Below, in pieces: positions 1 through 8,323 of a DNA stretch of 64,000 nt. The translations under genes were made by a program, and so were the position numbers. The notes below the pieces were generated by a model, which saw nothing but the letters and a program-made list of their open reading frames with translations, ran no database searches and had not been told where the DNA came from. This stretch comes from DASZHJ01 sp035581425. GTDB lineage: Bacteria; Pseudomonadota; Alphaproteobacteria; ATCC43930; CGMCC-115725. Each line of letters opens with the position of its first letter. Position 1 is the stretch's first letter. The stretch covers positions 11,142-75,141 of the forward strand of contig DATJVP010000075.1 in the NCBI GenBank assembly GCA_035581425.1. The letters are read 5' to 3'.

Positions 1-730
1 CCTTTCCGTGGTTCTCGTGGCCTTCGGATCGGGAGTGGGATTCTCTTCGATCTCCGCTTGGCCGGGGAGCGGCGTCAGCGCGACGACATTCGGGATGACC
101 ACCGCCATCTGGCTGATCGTGACGCAGTGGCTCTCCTCTGCGATGGGCGGTTATTTGGCCGGGCGGCTTCGGACAAGATCTATCCGCGTTCACACGGATG
201 AGGTCTATTTCCGCGATACCGCTCATGGCTTCCTATCCTGGGCGCTGTCTGCCGTAATCGGCACGGCACTTCTCGCGGTTGCCGCCGCCGGGATCGCCGG
301 AGAGTCCGCGCGGGGTGCAGCATCTGCGGCAGCCGGAGCGTCGGGCGGCGCCGACCCGACGGGATATCTCGTCGATACGCTCTTCCGCGCGACGGGAACG
401 GCCGCCCCGGCGCTCTCGGATGCCCGCACCGAAACCCTCCGGCTCTTGAGCACCGATCTCGGCAGCGGCGATGTCCCCGATCCCGATAAGGCATACCTCG
501 CGCAGCTCGTGAGCGCGCGCACAGGGCTGAGCGCGCCCGATGCGCAGGCCCGCGTGAACGATGTCATCGCGAAGGCAAAGGCCGCCGCGGCGACCGCACG
601 ACAAAAGGCCGAGGCCGCGCGGAAGGCTGCTGTCTACGGCTCCTTCTTCACGGCCTTTGCCTTGGCGATCGGCGCCCTCATCGCCGCCGCAGCGGCCGCG
701 CTCGGCGGACATCACCGCGACGAATTCTGA
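1..730 (+). CDS. PhnA-like/YMGG-type membrane protein, 5' partial
   Basis: The frame is open from base 2, so the N-terminus lies outside the window; a GTG at 8 gives 240 residues but is probably internal. The visible part has a hydrophobic helix near residues 30-50 containing a small-residue stretch (GGYLAGRL), a second hydrophobic segment after HGFLSWALSAVIG, a long Ala/Gly region, an Ala/Lys/Arg-rich coiled helix around 180-208, and a last membrane helix ending GGHHRDEF. This layout matches small alphaproteobacterial membrane proteins often annotated PhnA-like. The function is unknown. The family call is from memory of the architecture. Confidence 0.6.
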   Translation, partial: LSVVLVAFGSGVGFSSISAWPGSGVSATTFGMTTAIWLIVTQWLSSAMGGYLAGRLRTRSIRVHTDEVYFRDTAHGFLSWALSAVIGTALLAVAAAGIAGESARGAASAAAGASGGADPTGYLVDTLFRATGTAAPALSDARTETLRLLSTDLGSGDVPDPDKAYLAQLVSARTGLSAPDAQARVNDVIAKAKAAAATARQKAEAARKAAVYGSFFTAFALAIGALIAAAAAALGGHHRDEF

Positions 731-747
731 GGCGGACGCGGCGGCTA

Positions 748-1104
748 TTAGCTCGGAAGCGTACCGCCGGGACTAGCTTGGTCGACGGCTGTCGGGAGAT
801 GCTCCGCCAGCAGCTTCATGGCGGCGTCGACGGGCAGCCCGAAATGCGTGGCGAGCGCCTGCACGTGCTCATCGCCGAGCGCGATGCGAAGCTGCTCGGC
901 AGTGATCGGGAGATTTGCTCCGCCGCCAAGCCAGGACTGAATTTGTTGCCCGCAGCCGGCCTGCTCCAACTTTGCCACGATCCCTTGCATGTTTCCGAGC
1001 TCGGTCTTTCCTAGCGCGGTGTTGATAAGGCCGGGCATGCCAGAGGCGTCTCCTCCCGCCAGCGCGGATTTCAACGCACCGCTGATGCTATCGAGCAAGC
1101 TCAT
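748..1104 (-). CDS. YidB/DUF937-family protein
   Basis: 118 residues starting MSLLDSISGALKSALAGG, with a middle GIVAKLEQAGCGQQIQSWLG and a C-terminal segment on LGDEHVQALATHFGLP. This is the usual order of the DUF937/YidB family: an amphipathic N-terminus, a short Gln/Gly helix, then a helical domain like the LysM-partner protein YidB. There is no signal peptide, so it is probably cytoplasmic. The biochemical role is unknown. It stands alone on the minus strand between a membrane protein and two exported small proteins. Confidence 0.75.
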   Translation of the reverse strand: MSLLDSISGALKSALAGGDASGMPGLINTALGKTELGNMQGIVAKLEQAGCGQQIQSWLGGGANLPITAEQLRIALGDEHVQALATHFGLPVDAAMKLLAEHLPTAVDQASPGGTLPS

Positions 1105-1151
1105 TGAGCGTCTCCTTGTGCATTCACCAGGGGCTCAAAGATCGTCACTCT

Positions 1152-1670
1152 CTATGGATGCTTTTCATTCTTGGCGGCCCGGAAGCCTGCGCCCGCCGTA
1201 TCCTTCTCGCACATGTAAGCGCCGTGCTTCGTGTTCCCATAATCCTTGCTGGTGCTGAAGTGGTAGATCTTGGAGTCCAGATTTGCCCACACCACGGTGC
1301 CGCCGGGGCAGTGCGTCTTGGCCTGGCCTTCCGTTGCGAACTGGCCGGCTGCCAATGCCGTCGTGCTCTGGCCGGTTTTGGGCGGAGCGGGGGCGGGCGT
1401 CGGCGCGGGCGTGGTCGTTGTCGTCTTCGGCGCAGTGGCGCCGCTCGCCGGGGCCGCAGCCTGGCCCGTCGTCGAGGTCGACTGGCCAGCTTTGCATTCG
1501 GCGACGAAATCCGCCTTCTTCTTGCCGCTGGCCTGAATGGCGGCCTTGTTGGCCGCGTACTCGTCGTTGCATTGCTTGGTCGTTTTCTGTTGGGCCGCGG
1601 CGTCCATCGGGGCTGCCACCAGGCCGAGCAACGTCAAGCAAAGCAGGCCTGCCAAATAATTCCGAATCAC
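1152..1670 (-). CDS. Exported Cys-rich protein with Thr/Pro/Ala linker
   Basis: 172 residues read from a GTG preceded by a strong GGAGGGG. A signal peptide (LAGLLCLTLLGLVAAPMDAAAQ) is followed by a short helical unit bounded by two Cys (QCNDEY ... VAECK), a low-complexity Thr/Pro/Ala linker near residues 70-90, and a C-terminal domain with HCPGGTVVWANL, KIYHF and HGAYMCE. The C-terminal part resembles a small periplasmic domain common in Rhizobiales and relatives that has no assigned function. The two Cys of the C-terminal domain could form a disulfide. The N-terminal unit is reminiscent of the PsiF-like repeat in the next gene. Confidence 0.7.
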   Translation of the reverse strand: MIRNYLAGLLCLTLLGLVAAPMDAAAQQKTTKQCNDEYAANKAAIQASGKKKADFVAECKAGQSTSTTGQAAAPASGATAPKTTTTTPAPTPAPAPPKTGQSTTALAAGQFATEGQAKTHCPGGTVVWANLDSKIYHFSTSKDYGNTKHGAYMCEKDTAGAGFRAAKNEKHP

Positions 1671-1751
1671 GTGCCCCTCCAGAAATTTCGGGAAAGCGCG
1701 ATGATTTCAACTCAGCGGCTGACGAACCGGCCGATCGCGAAGCAGGCGCAG

Positions 1752-1994
1752 CTACTGACCCACCGTGTCAGCTACGCATTTCTTCACGAAGCTGTTCTTG
1801 GCGGCCCCCGCGAGCTTCTTGTCGGCGGCGGTCTGATCGCAGGTCGCCTTCGCGTCCTTCTGGCACTTCGTCATGAAGCTGGTGAGCGCCGCGCCCGCGA
1901 GCTTCTTGCTTGCGGCGACGTCCTTGCACGTGTCGGCAGCGAACGCGCTTGCCGCATAGAGCGACAGCACGATCGTCACGACGAAAAGTTTCAT
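1752..1994 (-). CDS. PsiF-repeat exported protein
   Basis: The start is the ATG at 1994, giving 80 residues; the longer open frame upstream is not used because the signal peptide begins here (MKLFVVTIVLSLYAASAFA) and GGGGGTGG lies just upstream. The mature part is two tandem units with the pattern C-x20-C (CKDVAASKKLAGAALT..., CDQTAADKKLAGAAKN...), the signature of PsiF repeats, named for an E. coli phosphate-starvation-induced protein. It is periplasmic by its signal. No Pho box was recognised. Its role is unknown. Confidence 0.78.
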   Translation of the reverse strand: MKLFVVTIVLSLYAASAFAADTCKDVAASKKLAGAALTSFMTKCQKDAKATCDQTAADKKLAGAAKNSFVKKCVADTVGQ

Positions 1995-2170
1995 TGGCCA
2001 CCCCCACCAAAACCATTTCCGCACAAATCGACATAGAACTGAAAAACAACCAATCAAGGACCCAAGACAGGCAATCTGAAAATCAGTAGGATAGCATTCG
2101 TTCGACGTTCGTCCGTGTCGGTCAGAGTTACTCGTTTGGCTCGAGTCAATTCTCGCAACGGAGAGCTTCA

Positions 2171-2467
2171 ATGACCGGAACGCTTGTAAATCTCATCATC
2201 GAGATCATTGCGGGCGCGGTGGGCGGCAACGTCGCCGGCGCAGCCGGGGGCGACAATGTCAACCTCGGTACGACCCTCAACTCGGTCGTCGGCGCAATCG
2301 GGGGCGGTGTCGGTGGACAGATATTGACGGCGCTCATCCCGATGCTTTCGGGATCGGCAGGTGGTATCGACGTTGGCTCATTGGTTGGGCAGGCAGCCGG
2401 TGGTGGCGTGGCCGGCGCGATCCTCACGGCCATCGTCGGCATAATCAAAAATAAAATGGCGGCCTGA
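2171..2467 (+). CDS. Small Gly-rich hydrophobic protein
   Basis: 98 residues with an upstream GGAG. The protein is almost entirely Gly, Ala, Val, Ile and Leu, with short repeats such as AGAVGGNVAGAAGG and GAIGGGVGGQ, an Asp/Asn interruption (GDNVNLGTTLN), and a Lys-rich end KNKMAA. It could insert in a membrane or assemble through glycine-zipper contacts. Similar uncharacterised proteins occur in many alphaproteobacteria. No catalytic motif is visible. It is transcribed away from the PsiF-like gene, with 176 bases between the two starts. Confidence 0.65.
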   Translation: MTGTLVNLIIEIIAGAVGGNVAGAAGGDNVNLGTTLNSVVGAIGGGVGGQILTALIPMLSGSAGGIDVGSLVGQAAGGGVAGAILTAIVGIIKNKMAA

Positions 2468-2555
2468 AGCGCTGGATCCCAAAAGCTCCGGACGATCCGA
2501 CGCGTTGAAGGAGCGCTGCGGCGAGATTGCGCCGTGGCGATGACGGGGAGCGGCC

Positions 2556-2996
2556 ATGATCACCCATTTCGATCACGTCACGATCGTCGTGCGCGACATC
2601 GCAAGGGCAAAAGAGTTCTTCGCCCTCTTGGGATTCGTCGAGCAACGGACGGTAATGATCTCGGGCGAGCGGTTTTCGAGATACATGGGCATTGCCGGCA
2701 TCGAAGCGGAACACGTAACGCTCGCGCTCGCCGACGCGAACCCGCACGTCGAAGTTCAGCTCTTGCGCTACCACCACCCAGACCCGATCCGCGACCCCGA
2801 TATCGTCAGGCTCAACAAGCTTGGCTTCAATCACGTCTGCTTCGCGGTCGACGATATCGAAGCTGAGGTCCGTAAACTGAGGGCGAGCGGCGTCGAAACG
2901 CGAAACGACATCATGGAATTTCACGACCGCAAGCTGATTTTCATCGCCGGGCCCGAAGGCGTCACCGTCGAGCTTGCGCAGTGGACGACGCATTAG
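2556..2996 (+). CDS. VOC-family (glyoxalase/dioxygenase fold) metalloprotein
   Basis: 146 residues forming one vicinal-oxygen-chelate domain with two beta-alpha-beta-beta-beta halves. His7 (FDHVT), Glu66 (HVEVQLL), His93 (FNHVCF) and Glu139 (VTVEL) sit where the family places its four metal ligands, so it should bind Fe, Mn, Ni or Zn. Such proteins act as glyoxalases, epimerases or ring-cleaving dioxygenases; this one cannot be assigned further. It is cytoplasmic and a single gene with no partner in the neighbourhood. Confidence 0.82.
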   Translation: MITHFDHVTIVVRDIARAKEFFALLGFVEQRTVMISGERFSRYMGIAGIEAEHVTLALADANPHVEVQLLRYHHPDPIRDPDIVRLNKLGFNHVCFAVDDIEAEVRKLRASGVETRNDIMEFHDRKLIFIAGPEGVTVELAQWTTH

Positions 2997-3077
2997 TCGA
3001 CGCACCGCGACCGAGGTCGGGCCGCGAAGGGAGAAGATTGCGTCATTAGCGGTGTAGCAGCGCGGTGGCGAACCCGG

Positions 3078-3176
3078 TTACGACCGCGAGCCAGCGCGTT
3101 TGCGCTGACGTCGTCGCTTTGCCTTCAGCTTCGCTTTGTGTCGGTTGCTGCGAGATCGCATTCGCAGTCTTGACAT
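3078..3176 (-). CDS. 32-residue Arg/Lys-rich peptide
   Basis: A short frame on the minus strand starts ATG at 3176 and ends TAA at 3078. It is preceded by a textbook AAGGAG with an 8-base spacer. The product has 15 Arg or Lys residues of 32, one His and no acidic residue, with blocks such as RLRMRSRSNRHKAKLKAK and KRRRQRKRAGSRS. It would bind nucleic acid or another polyanion. The ribosome binding site is the main support. It lies alone in the 370-base space between the VOC and GYD genes. I do not recognise the family. Confidence 0.5.
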   Translation of the reverse strand: MSRLRMRSRSNRHKAKLKAKRRRQRKRAGSRS

Positions 3177-3369
3177 GACGTTCACTCCTTGTTGCCGCCA
3201 CCGACTAGGATAGCGAAAGACGCCGCTATTGATACACTATTGCCGCCCGCTGTCATGCGGCGTCCCCGCCCCAGAGCGAGCCTGTGTGCCAAGCGAAACC
3301 ATTCGATCGGCGCGGCGACTTTACCCGCGATCTATCGGGACTCGTCGCCGCGCTGCTACGGAGGCCGCC

Positions 3370-3702
3370 TTAGTGGGCGGGGTGATAGGTCTTGTTGACG
3401 GTGGCTGCCTTTGTCATGGCCGCGACGGCTTGCGCGCCGCTCATCAACGTCGTCGTCTTGCTGGCCTTGATTGCGCCACCTGCGGCGACTGCGAGCGCGA
3501 TCGCTGACATGCTCTCAGCATCCGGCATGTCCGCGATGAGAATGGCGTCATACTCACCGAAGCAGTACCAGGCGGCGACGAATTTCCCCCCGGCAGCCTC
3601 GCATAGGCTGCGGCCGACGGTCTCCACGCGGCTCTTCGGATTCTTGAGCTGCGCGGCCCAAGACGCGGGTGTATAGGCCAATTGATACATGAATAGCGCC
3701 AT
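3370..3702 (-). CDS. GYD-domain protein
   Basis: 110 residues with the layout of the GYD family: an N-terminal strand MALFMYQLAYT, a helix around the Trp/Lys region, then CFGEYDAILIADMPD, where family members usually have the GxYD motif that gives the name. The last third is Ala-rich and ends NKTYHPAH. The fold is probably ferredoxin-like, related to the dimeric alpha-beta barrel proteins. The function is unknown. It is cytoplasmic. Confidence 0.78.
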   Translation of the reverse strand: MALFMYQLAYTPASWAAQLKNPKSRVETVGRSLCEAAGGKFVAAWYCFGEYDAILIADMPDAESMSAIALAVAAGGAIKASKTTTLMSGAQAVAAMTKAATVNKTYHPAH

Positions 3703-3853
3703 TTTCGCCTCCTTGATTGATCGATGCTAGGTCGGCCGGTCGCACGAGCTTCACTCGGCGATGCCGCGGCAGGCCGGCGCGGGATTTCTCCCGGCCGGTC
3801 TCTCCGAATTATCGGCGCATGATTTGCAGGATCGGATGCGCCGCAGCGCGCGA

Positions 3854-4357
3854 TTAAGCCGCCAGTTTAATGGCGTGCTTGACCTCGATGGTGTGTCTAA
3901 TCAAGCGACGGGTCCGCTCCACGAAAGCGAGCTTGTCTGCGAGACAGCTTTCCAGGAGCACGCCGACCCCGAAGTGTCCAGTTACATCGGACATCGCGAT
4001 TAGCGCCACGTACTCGGCGATGCCCATGTGCATCAGGTGGTTAGCCTTGATCAGCACAAAGAGGGCCTTTGCCGCCGGGGCCTGGATCTCCGCGAGCTCG
4101 CGCCGGAAGTCCTCGACGAAAACCTCTTGCAGCCGTCCACTAAACGGAACGGGCTTCTCGCCGATGAGTTTGAAGCAGCGGTCCAGCGAACTGAGGACCT
4201 TTTCCTGGAGGAAGGCGCGCGACTGCAGGGCTTCCTTGATGTTCGGATCCTGCGCGGCCTCGCTCAGTTCCTCGTAGACCTTCGTTACTTTCTCGGTCCG
4301 CTGCCGGACGTCGCTCAACATTCTTACGAAGAGTTCTTTGGGGTTGTTCATAGGCAT
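3854..4357 (-). CDS. DUF892 (YciE/YciF) ferritin-like protein
   Basis: I start at the ATG at 4357 (MPMNNPKELFVRML) because AAGGA lies seven bases upstream; an ATG 15 bases earlier overlaps that ribosome binding site. The 167-residue product is nearly all helix: LLSD-type first helix, SLDRCFKLIG, then a second long helix pair containing NHLMHMGIAEYVALIAM and a Lys/His-rich end. This matches the four-helix DUF892 family, associated with stress response in E. coli (YciE/YciF). Direct repeats lie upstream. Confidence 0.8.
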   Translation of the reverse strand: MPMNNPKELFVRMLSDVRQRTEKVTKVYEELSEAAQDPNIKEALQSRAFLQEKVLSSLDRCFKLIGEKPVPFSGRLQEVFVEDFRRELAEIQAPAAKALFVLIKANHLMHMGIAEYVALIAMSDVTGHFGVGVLLESCLADKLAFVERTRRLIRHTIEVKHAIKLAA

Positions 4358-4376
4358 GGAATATTCCTTCATGACT

Positions 4377-4407
4377 CATGCATCTCAATTAATGCATCTA
4401 CGCATCC
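4377..4407. repeat. Short direct repeats ahead of the ferritin-like gene
   Basis: ATGCATCT occurs at 4378-4385 and again at 4392-4399, a 14-base period, followed at once by the related ACGCATCC at 4400-4407. The cluster sits 20-50 bases upstream of the start chosen for the DUF892 gene, on its coding strand reading AGATGCAT. It could be an operator. No known motif was matched. Confidence 0.35.
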
Positions 4408-4551
4408 TGCACTTGGCTATGGCTCACTACACATGCAAGGCCATTACTCCGTTCATTCCGGCCTAGTGCCTAAATGCTTTTCGACCTCGTCGAAACTGGC
4501 CCGTGAAGCGCAGAAGATAGACTGTCGCGCGTGAAAGGGTTCATTTGCACT

Positions 4552-5241
4552 ATGGGTAGCATGCGCTCGATCGCATTCACTGGCGGCATTGCTGTCCTCG
4601 GCTTGGCCGTGCTGTCGGTCGTGTGGTTTTTCACAGCGGAGTGGTGGTCACTGCAGATTGATCGGATCTACACCCCACCTATGCAGGCCATCCAATCCAC
4701 TCCCTTTGGCTGGAATGGCACCTATCTTCAATTCGGTACGGCGATACCCGGCCTCGCTGGGTTGACAGGCTTTAATCGCGGTGAGCGTCTGGCTGGCGCG
4801 CACTTGTTGGGCCTCACCGGCCCCGGGCCTGACTACAGGCAAGTCGCCACCATCGAGATCAACACCAACAACCAGCTAGTCATTGCCGCCGGCGGCCGGA
4901 CCTTCGCCGTCGGTGCCCGTGCCGGCTTGATAGGCAGTGACGACAAACCGATCCCAGCATTTGCGGCCGAGCCGGGCGACACGGCCACTCTCTCCCTCGA
5001 ACGCAGCCTGTTCGGCTGGCCAGTTCGGCCCAGCCTGGCGGGAACCTATTTGAGCGGAGCGCCGACAACCTGGGCGCGTCATCTTTATTATCGCCTTTTC
5101 TGGGAAAAGGCGTCCGGCGCGAGGCTTGTGATGGTATGGCGTTGCGAGCAGGGATACGAGGCGACAAACGGTTGGCACAATTTCGGGTACTGCGAGTTGC
5201 TCCAGGTCGAAATCCTGCCGGCGGAGCATCGGCCCCAATAG
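4552..5241 (+). CDS. Hypothetical single-pass membrane-anchored protein
   Basis: From the ATG at 4552 the product has 229 residues; a GTG at 4531 and an ATG at 4561 are alternatives. One N-terminal hydrophobic segment (AFTGGIAVLGLAVLSVVWFF) anchors it, and the rest is predicted outside the cytoplasm. The extracytoplasmic part contains FNRGERLAGAHLLGLTGPGPD, NNQLVIAAGGRTFAVG and, near the end, Cys residues in WRCEQGYE and GYCELLQ that could pair. I do not recognise the family. Confidence 0.6.
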   Translation: MGSMRSIAFTGGIAVLGLAVLSVVWFFTAEWWSLQIDRIYTPPMQAIQSTPFGWNGTYLQFGTAIPGLAGLTGFNRGERLAGAHLLGLTGPGPDYRQVATIEINTNNQLVIAAGGRTFAVGARAGLIGSDDKPIPAFAAEPGDTATLSLERSLFGWPVRPSLAGTYLSGAPTTWARHLYYRLFWEKASGARLVMVWRCEQGYEATNGWHNFGYCELLQVEILPAEHRPQ

Positions 5242-5343
5242 GAAGGCGTTGGCGCGTTCGCTGGACGAGGTGCGGAGGTGGCCCGCGGTCGGGCTCGGCG
5301 CCCGGAGGTTGCAACTAAGGCCGCGAACTCATAAACACGCGAT

Positions 5344-5369
5344 AAGGCGGCTTGCCGAAGTCCGCCTTT
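5344..5369. terminator. Candidate bidirectional terminator hairpin
   Basis: AAGGCGG (5344-5350) pairs with CCGCCTT (5362-5368), and inside it CTT pairs with AAG around a GCCG loop, with one bulged T. It lies between a plus-strand gene ending at 5241 and the sulfatase gene ending at 5400 on the minus strand. Only two or three T follow, so it is a weak intrinsic terminator. Confidence 0.5.
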
Positions 5370-5399
5370 ACGCCAAGAGCGGCCAAACCCCTACGCGCC

Positions 5400-7898
5400 T
5401 CACTGAACCGCCGCCATCGCCTTCGCCAATTCCGCTTGTAGCCGGCGCATCTCCTCCGCGCTGAGTTTCTGTGGCTCCAGCACGACGACGAATTTCTTGA
5501 GCGTGCCCGTGAAGCGGAAGGGCATCTTCGACTCGTATTCCTCCAGCACCGGCGTTCCCGTGTCCTCGCCGACGTCGAAGGTCTCGTCGAGAGAAAAGCG
5601 GATCGGGATCGTCCGCTCGATCTTCCCTTGCGCGACTTCCTTCTCGTCGATCAGCAAGGTCGCGTTCGCGGGTTTGCCGATGCCGCCGCCTTCGTAGACG
5701 AACTTGACGCGGATGACGTGATTGCCGGCCGCGAGCGGCGCATCGGCACTAACCTTGTATTTGTGCTCGGGCTGATTGGAATAGGCGTAGGCGAAGGTCG
5801 GCTTGCCATCCATCAGCAGCAGCGCCCAGCCGCCGTAACGGCCGCCGATCGTCGCAATGACGCCATTGGCACCACCGTCCGGGATCGTGACTTCGGCTCC
5901 GATTGCCCAGGACTTGTTCTTGAAATCCGGCGAGGATCCCTCGGGAATGCGGATCATGCCGGGGTAGTAAACGAACTCGTTGCGTCCCCGGGTGAGGCTC
6001 GGCCGGATCGCGGGGTCGGCGCGCTCCGCGAAACTCGAGTCCAGCGGATAGACGTTGTATTTCTTCGCCTCCGCGTCGAAGGCGGCTTGCAGCTCCTTGA
6101 GCTTTGCCGGATTTTTGGCCGCGAGGTTATTAGCCTGGCTGAAATCCTCGGCGATATTGTAAAGCTCCCATTTGAAATCGTCGGGGCTCGGATCGGTCCC
6201 GGACGTAACCCAAGGCAGGCGAAGCGGCGTGGTGCTCGCGATCCAGCCGTCCTTGTAGATCGCGCGGTTCCCGAACATCTCGAAGTACTGAACCTTGTGA
6301 TGCTCCGGCGCCTTCGCGTTGTCGAAAGTGTAGACGAGGCTCGTGCCCTCGATGGGCTTCTGCTTGACGCCGTCGAGCTCCGTCGGCGGAGTGATCTTGC
6401 AGGCCTCGTAGATCGTGGGAGTGATGTCAATCACGTGGCAGAACTGCTCGCGTATCCCGCCCCTGTCCTTGATGCGGGCTGGCCAAGAGATGACCATGCC
6501 ATTGCGGGTCCCGCCGAAATGCGACGCCACCTGTTTCGTCCATTGCATCGGCGCGTCCATCGCATGCGCCCAGCCGACGGGATAGTGATTGTAGGTGCGG
6601 GGGCCACCGAGTTCGTCGATCATCGAGAGCAGGAACGGAATGCTTTCCTGCACGCCATTGGCGGCGGTGCCGACTTCGTTCGTCGTGCCCTGTAGAGTTC
6701 CTTCGGCGCTCGCGCCGTTGTCGCCCATCATGAAGACGACGAGCGTGTTGTCCATCTGACCGGATTCCTGAACGGCATCGAGGAGGCGGCCGATGTTGTA
6801 GTCGGCGTGCGAGAGCGCGCCCGCATAGACCTCCATCATCCGCGCGTAGAGGCGTTTCTGATCCGCCGAGAGGGTGTCCCAAGCGGGAATCTGATCCGGG
6901 CGCTTCGTTAGCTTTGTGTTCGCGGGGACGACGCCGAGCTTGATCTGCCGCGCCAGCGTCTCCTCGCGGACCTTGTCCCAACCCTGATCGAATTGCCCCT
7001 TGTACTTCGCGATCCAGTCCTTGGGCGCGTGATGCGGGGCGTGCGCCGTGCCTGTCGCGTAATAGAGGAGCCACGGCTTTTGCGGGGCGAGCGCATGCTG
7101 CATCCGCATCCACGTGATCGCCTTGTCCGCGAGGTCCCTGTCGAGGATGTAATCGGGATTGCCCAGATAGGGCTCGACCGGGGTCATGTTCTCGTAGAGC
7201 GCGGGATGCCACTGGTCGCTGTCGCCGCCGAGGAAGCCGTAGAAATGCTCAAAGCCCAGCCCGTTCGGCCACAGATCGAACGGGCCTGCCTGGCTCGACA
7301 TCCAGTCCGGCACGTTGTGCATTTTGCCGAACCAAGACGTGTTGTAGCCGTTGTCCTTGAGGACCGCGCCCACGGAGCCCGCGCTCCTCGGTACTAGCGA
7401 GTTGTAGCCGGGGAAGCCCGTCGCGAACTCCGTGATGGAGCCGCTGGCGACGGAATGATGGTTCCGGCCCGTGATCAGCGCCGCCCTCGTGGGCGAGCAG
7501 AGGGCCGTCGTGTGATACCGGTTGTAGCGAAGACCGTTTTCCGCGAGCCGCTGGAAGTTGGGCGTTTGGATGGGGCCGCCGAACACGCTGGCCGCTCCGA
7601 AGCCCACGTCGTCCGTAAGGATCAGCAGCACATTGGGAGCGCCCGGAGGTGCCGTTACGCCCTTCGGGAAATCGGGCTTGGAGCCCTTGAGCGTGCGCTC
7701 GATCTTGCCGTGAAACGGCGGTTGGGGCTCGGGCAGGACGCTCGAGGTGGCGGCATCCGCACCCGGAATCACTCTCGGCGCCAGTGCCGAGGCCGCTACG
7801 ACGGAGGTGGTGCCGAGCAGTACATGGCGCCGCCTGATCCCCTTCTTTCCGGGCTTTCCATTGGTCTTGGAATTCCCGCCTGAGCCGTCACCACTCAT
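5400..7898 (-). CDS. Tat-exported arylsulfatase (type I sulfatase family)
   Basis: 832 residues. The N-terminus has a twin-arginine signal (IRRRHVLLG, residues 21-29, then a hydrophobic stretch ending GADA). The catalytic region has the metal-binding TDD at 95-97 and the sulfatase signature CSPTR at 134-138, whose Cys134 is normally converted to formylglycine, followed by AALITGR. Further hallmarks are FGKMHN, a second metal-site block MMGDNGAS, and HFGGTRNG. The last 200 residues form a beta-rich accessory region. It would hydrolyse sulfate esters in the periplasm. No formylglycine-generating enzyme or sulfate-ester transporter is nearby; the substrate is unknown. Confidence 0.9.
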   Translation of the reverse strand: MSGDGSGGNSKTNGKPGKKGIRRRHVLLGTTSVVAASALAPRVIPGADAATSSVLPEPQPPFHGKIERTLKGSKPDFPKGVTAPPGAPNVLLILTDDVGFGAASVFGGPIQTPNFQRLAENGLRYNRYHTTALCSPTRAALITGRNHHSVASGSITEFATGFPGYNSLVPRSAGSVGAVLKDNGYNTSWFGKMHNVPDWMSSQAGPFDLWPNGLGFEHFYGFLGGDSDQWHPALYENMTPVEPYLGNPDYILDRDLADKAITWMRMQHALAPQKPWLLYYATGTAHAPHHAPKDWIAKYKGQFDQGWDKVREETLARQIKLGVVPANTKLTKRPDQIPAWDTLSADQKRLYARMMEVYAGALSHADYNIGRLLDAVQESGQMDNTLVVFMMGDNGASAEGTLQGTTNEVGTAANGVQESIPFLLSMIDELGGPRTYNHYPVGWAHAMDAPMQWTKQVASHFGGTRNGMVISWPARIKDRGGIREQFCHVIDITPTIYEACKITPPTELDGVKQKPIEGTSLVYTFDNAKAPEHHKVQYFEMFGNRAIYKDGWIASTTPLRLPWVTSGTDPSPDDFKWELYNIAEDFSQANNLAAKNPAKLKELQAAFDAEAKKYNVYPLDSSFAERADPAIRPSLTRGRNEFVYYPGMIRIPEGSSPDFKNKSWAIGAEVTIPDGGANGVIATIGGRYGGWALLLMDGKPTFAYAYSNQPEHKYKVSADAPLAAGNHVIRVKFVYEGGGIGKPANATLLIDEKEVAQGKIERTIPIRFSLDETFDVGEDTGTPVLEEYESKMPFRFTGTLKKFVVVLEPQKLSAEEMRRLQAELAKAMAAVQ

Positions 7899-7958
7899 AG
7901 ATTCCTCCCCTTGGGAATGGCCACTTTCGGCGACGCATCATGGCCGCGCGCATCTCCG

Positions 7959-8287
7959 CTAAAGACCTAGAGGAGCGCCGATCTCCGGCAAGGGCTCGAC
8001 CGCGGGCTCAAGAGAGTTTGAATTCGGCGGTGGCCTAGCCAGTTTTTCTGACGACGCAGCGAAAGCCGACGCGACGATCCAGTAGTAGCCACCGCTCTTG
8101 CGTTCCAATCGCAACGCATCTCCGACGTTGACGACATGACTGCGTGCTCGGCCGGATCTAATCGGGCCGGCAGCAACAGGCCGCACGCGAAGCGCTCTAC
8201 AAAAGCGCGTGCGATCTCGATGTCTCCGAAATAAAAGAGCGCCAAATCGGGCACGGCCGAGTTGACGCCAAGCTGCATCCGCCACAT
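7959..8287 (-). pseudogene. Decayed relative of the gene at 35049-35339
   Basis: From 8287 the minus strand reads MWRMQLGVNSAVPD then LALFYFGDIEIARAFVERFACG, which aligns with AALFYFETVEAAHAFVDRFACG of the gene ending at 35049. After about 8150 the frame becomes implausible, while the adjacent frame reads VVNVGDALRLERKSGGYYW and continues to 7959. I read this as one gene broken by a frameshift and missing its N-terminal part. A sequencing error would give the same picture. Confidence 0.4.
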
Positions 8288-8323
8288 CCTCGGCGGTGGA
8301 ACGACCGTGGAGTGGGGGTATTC

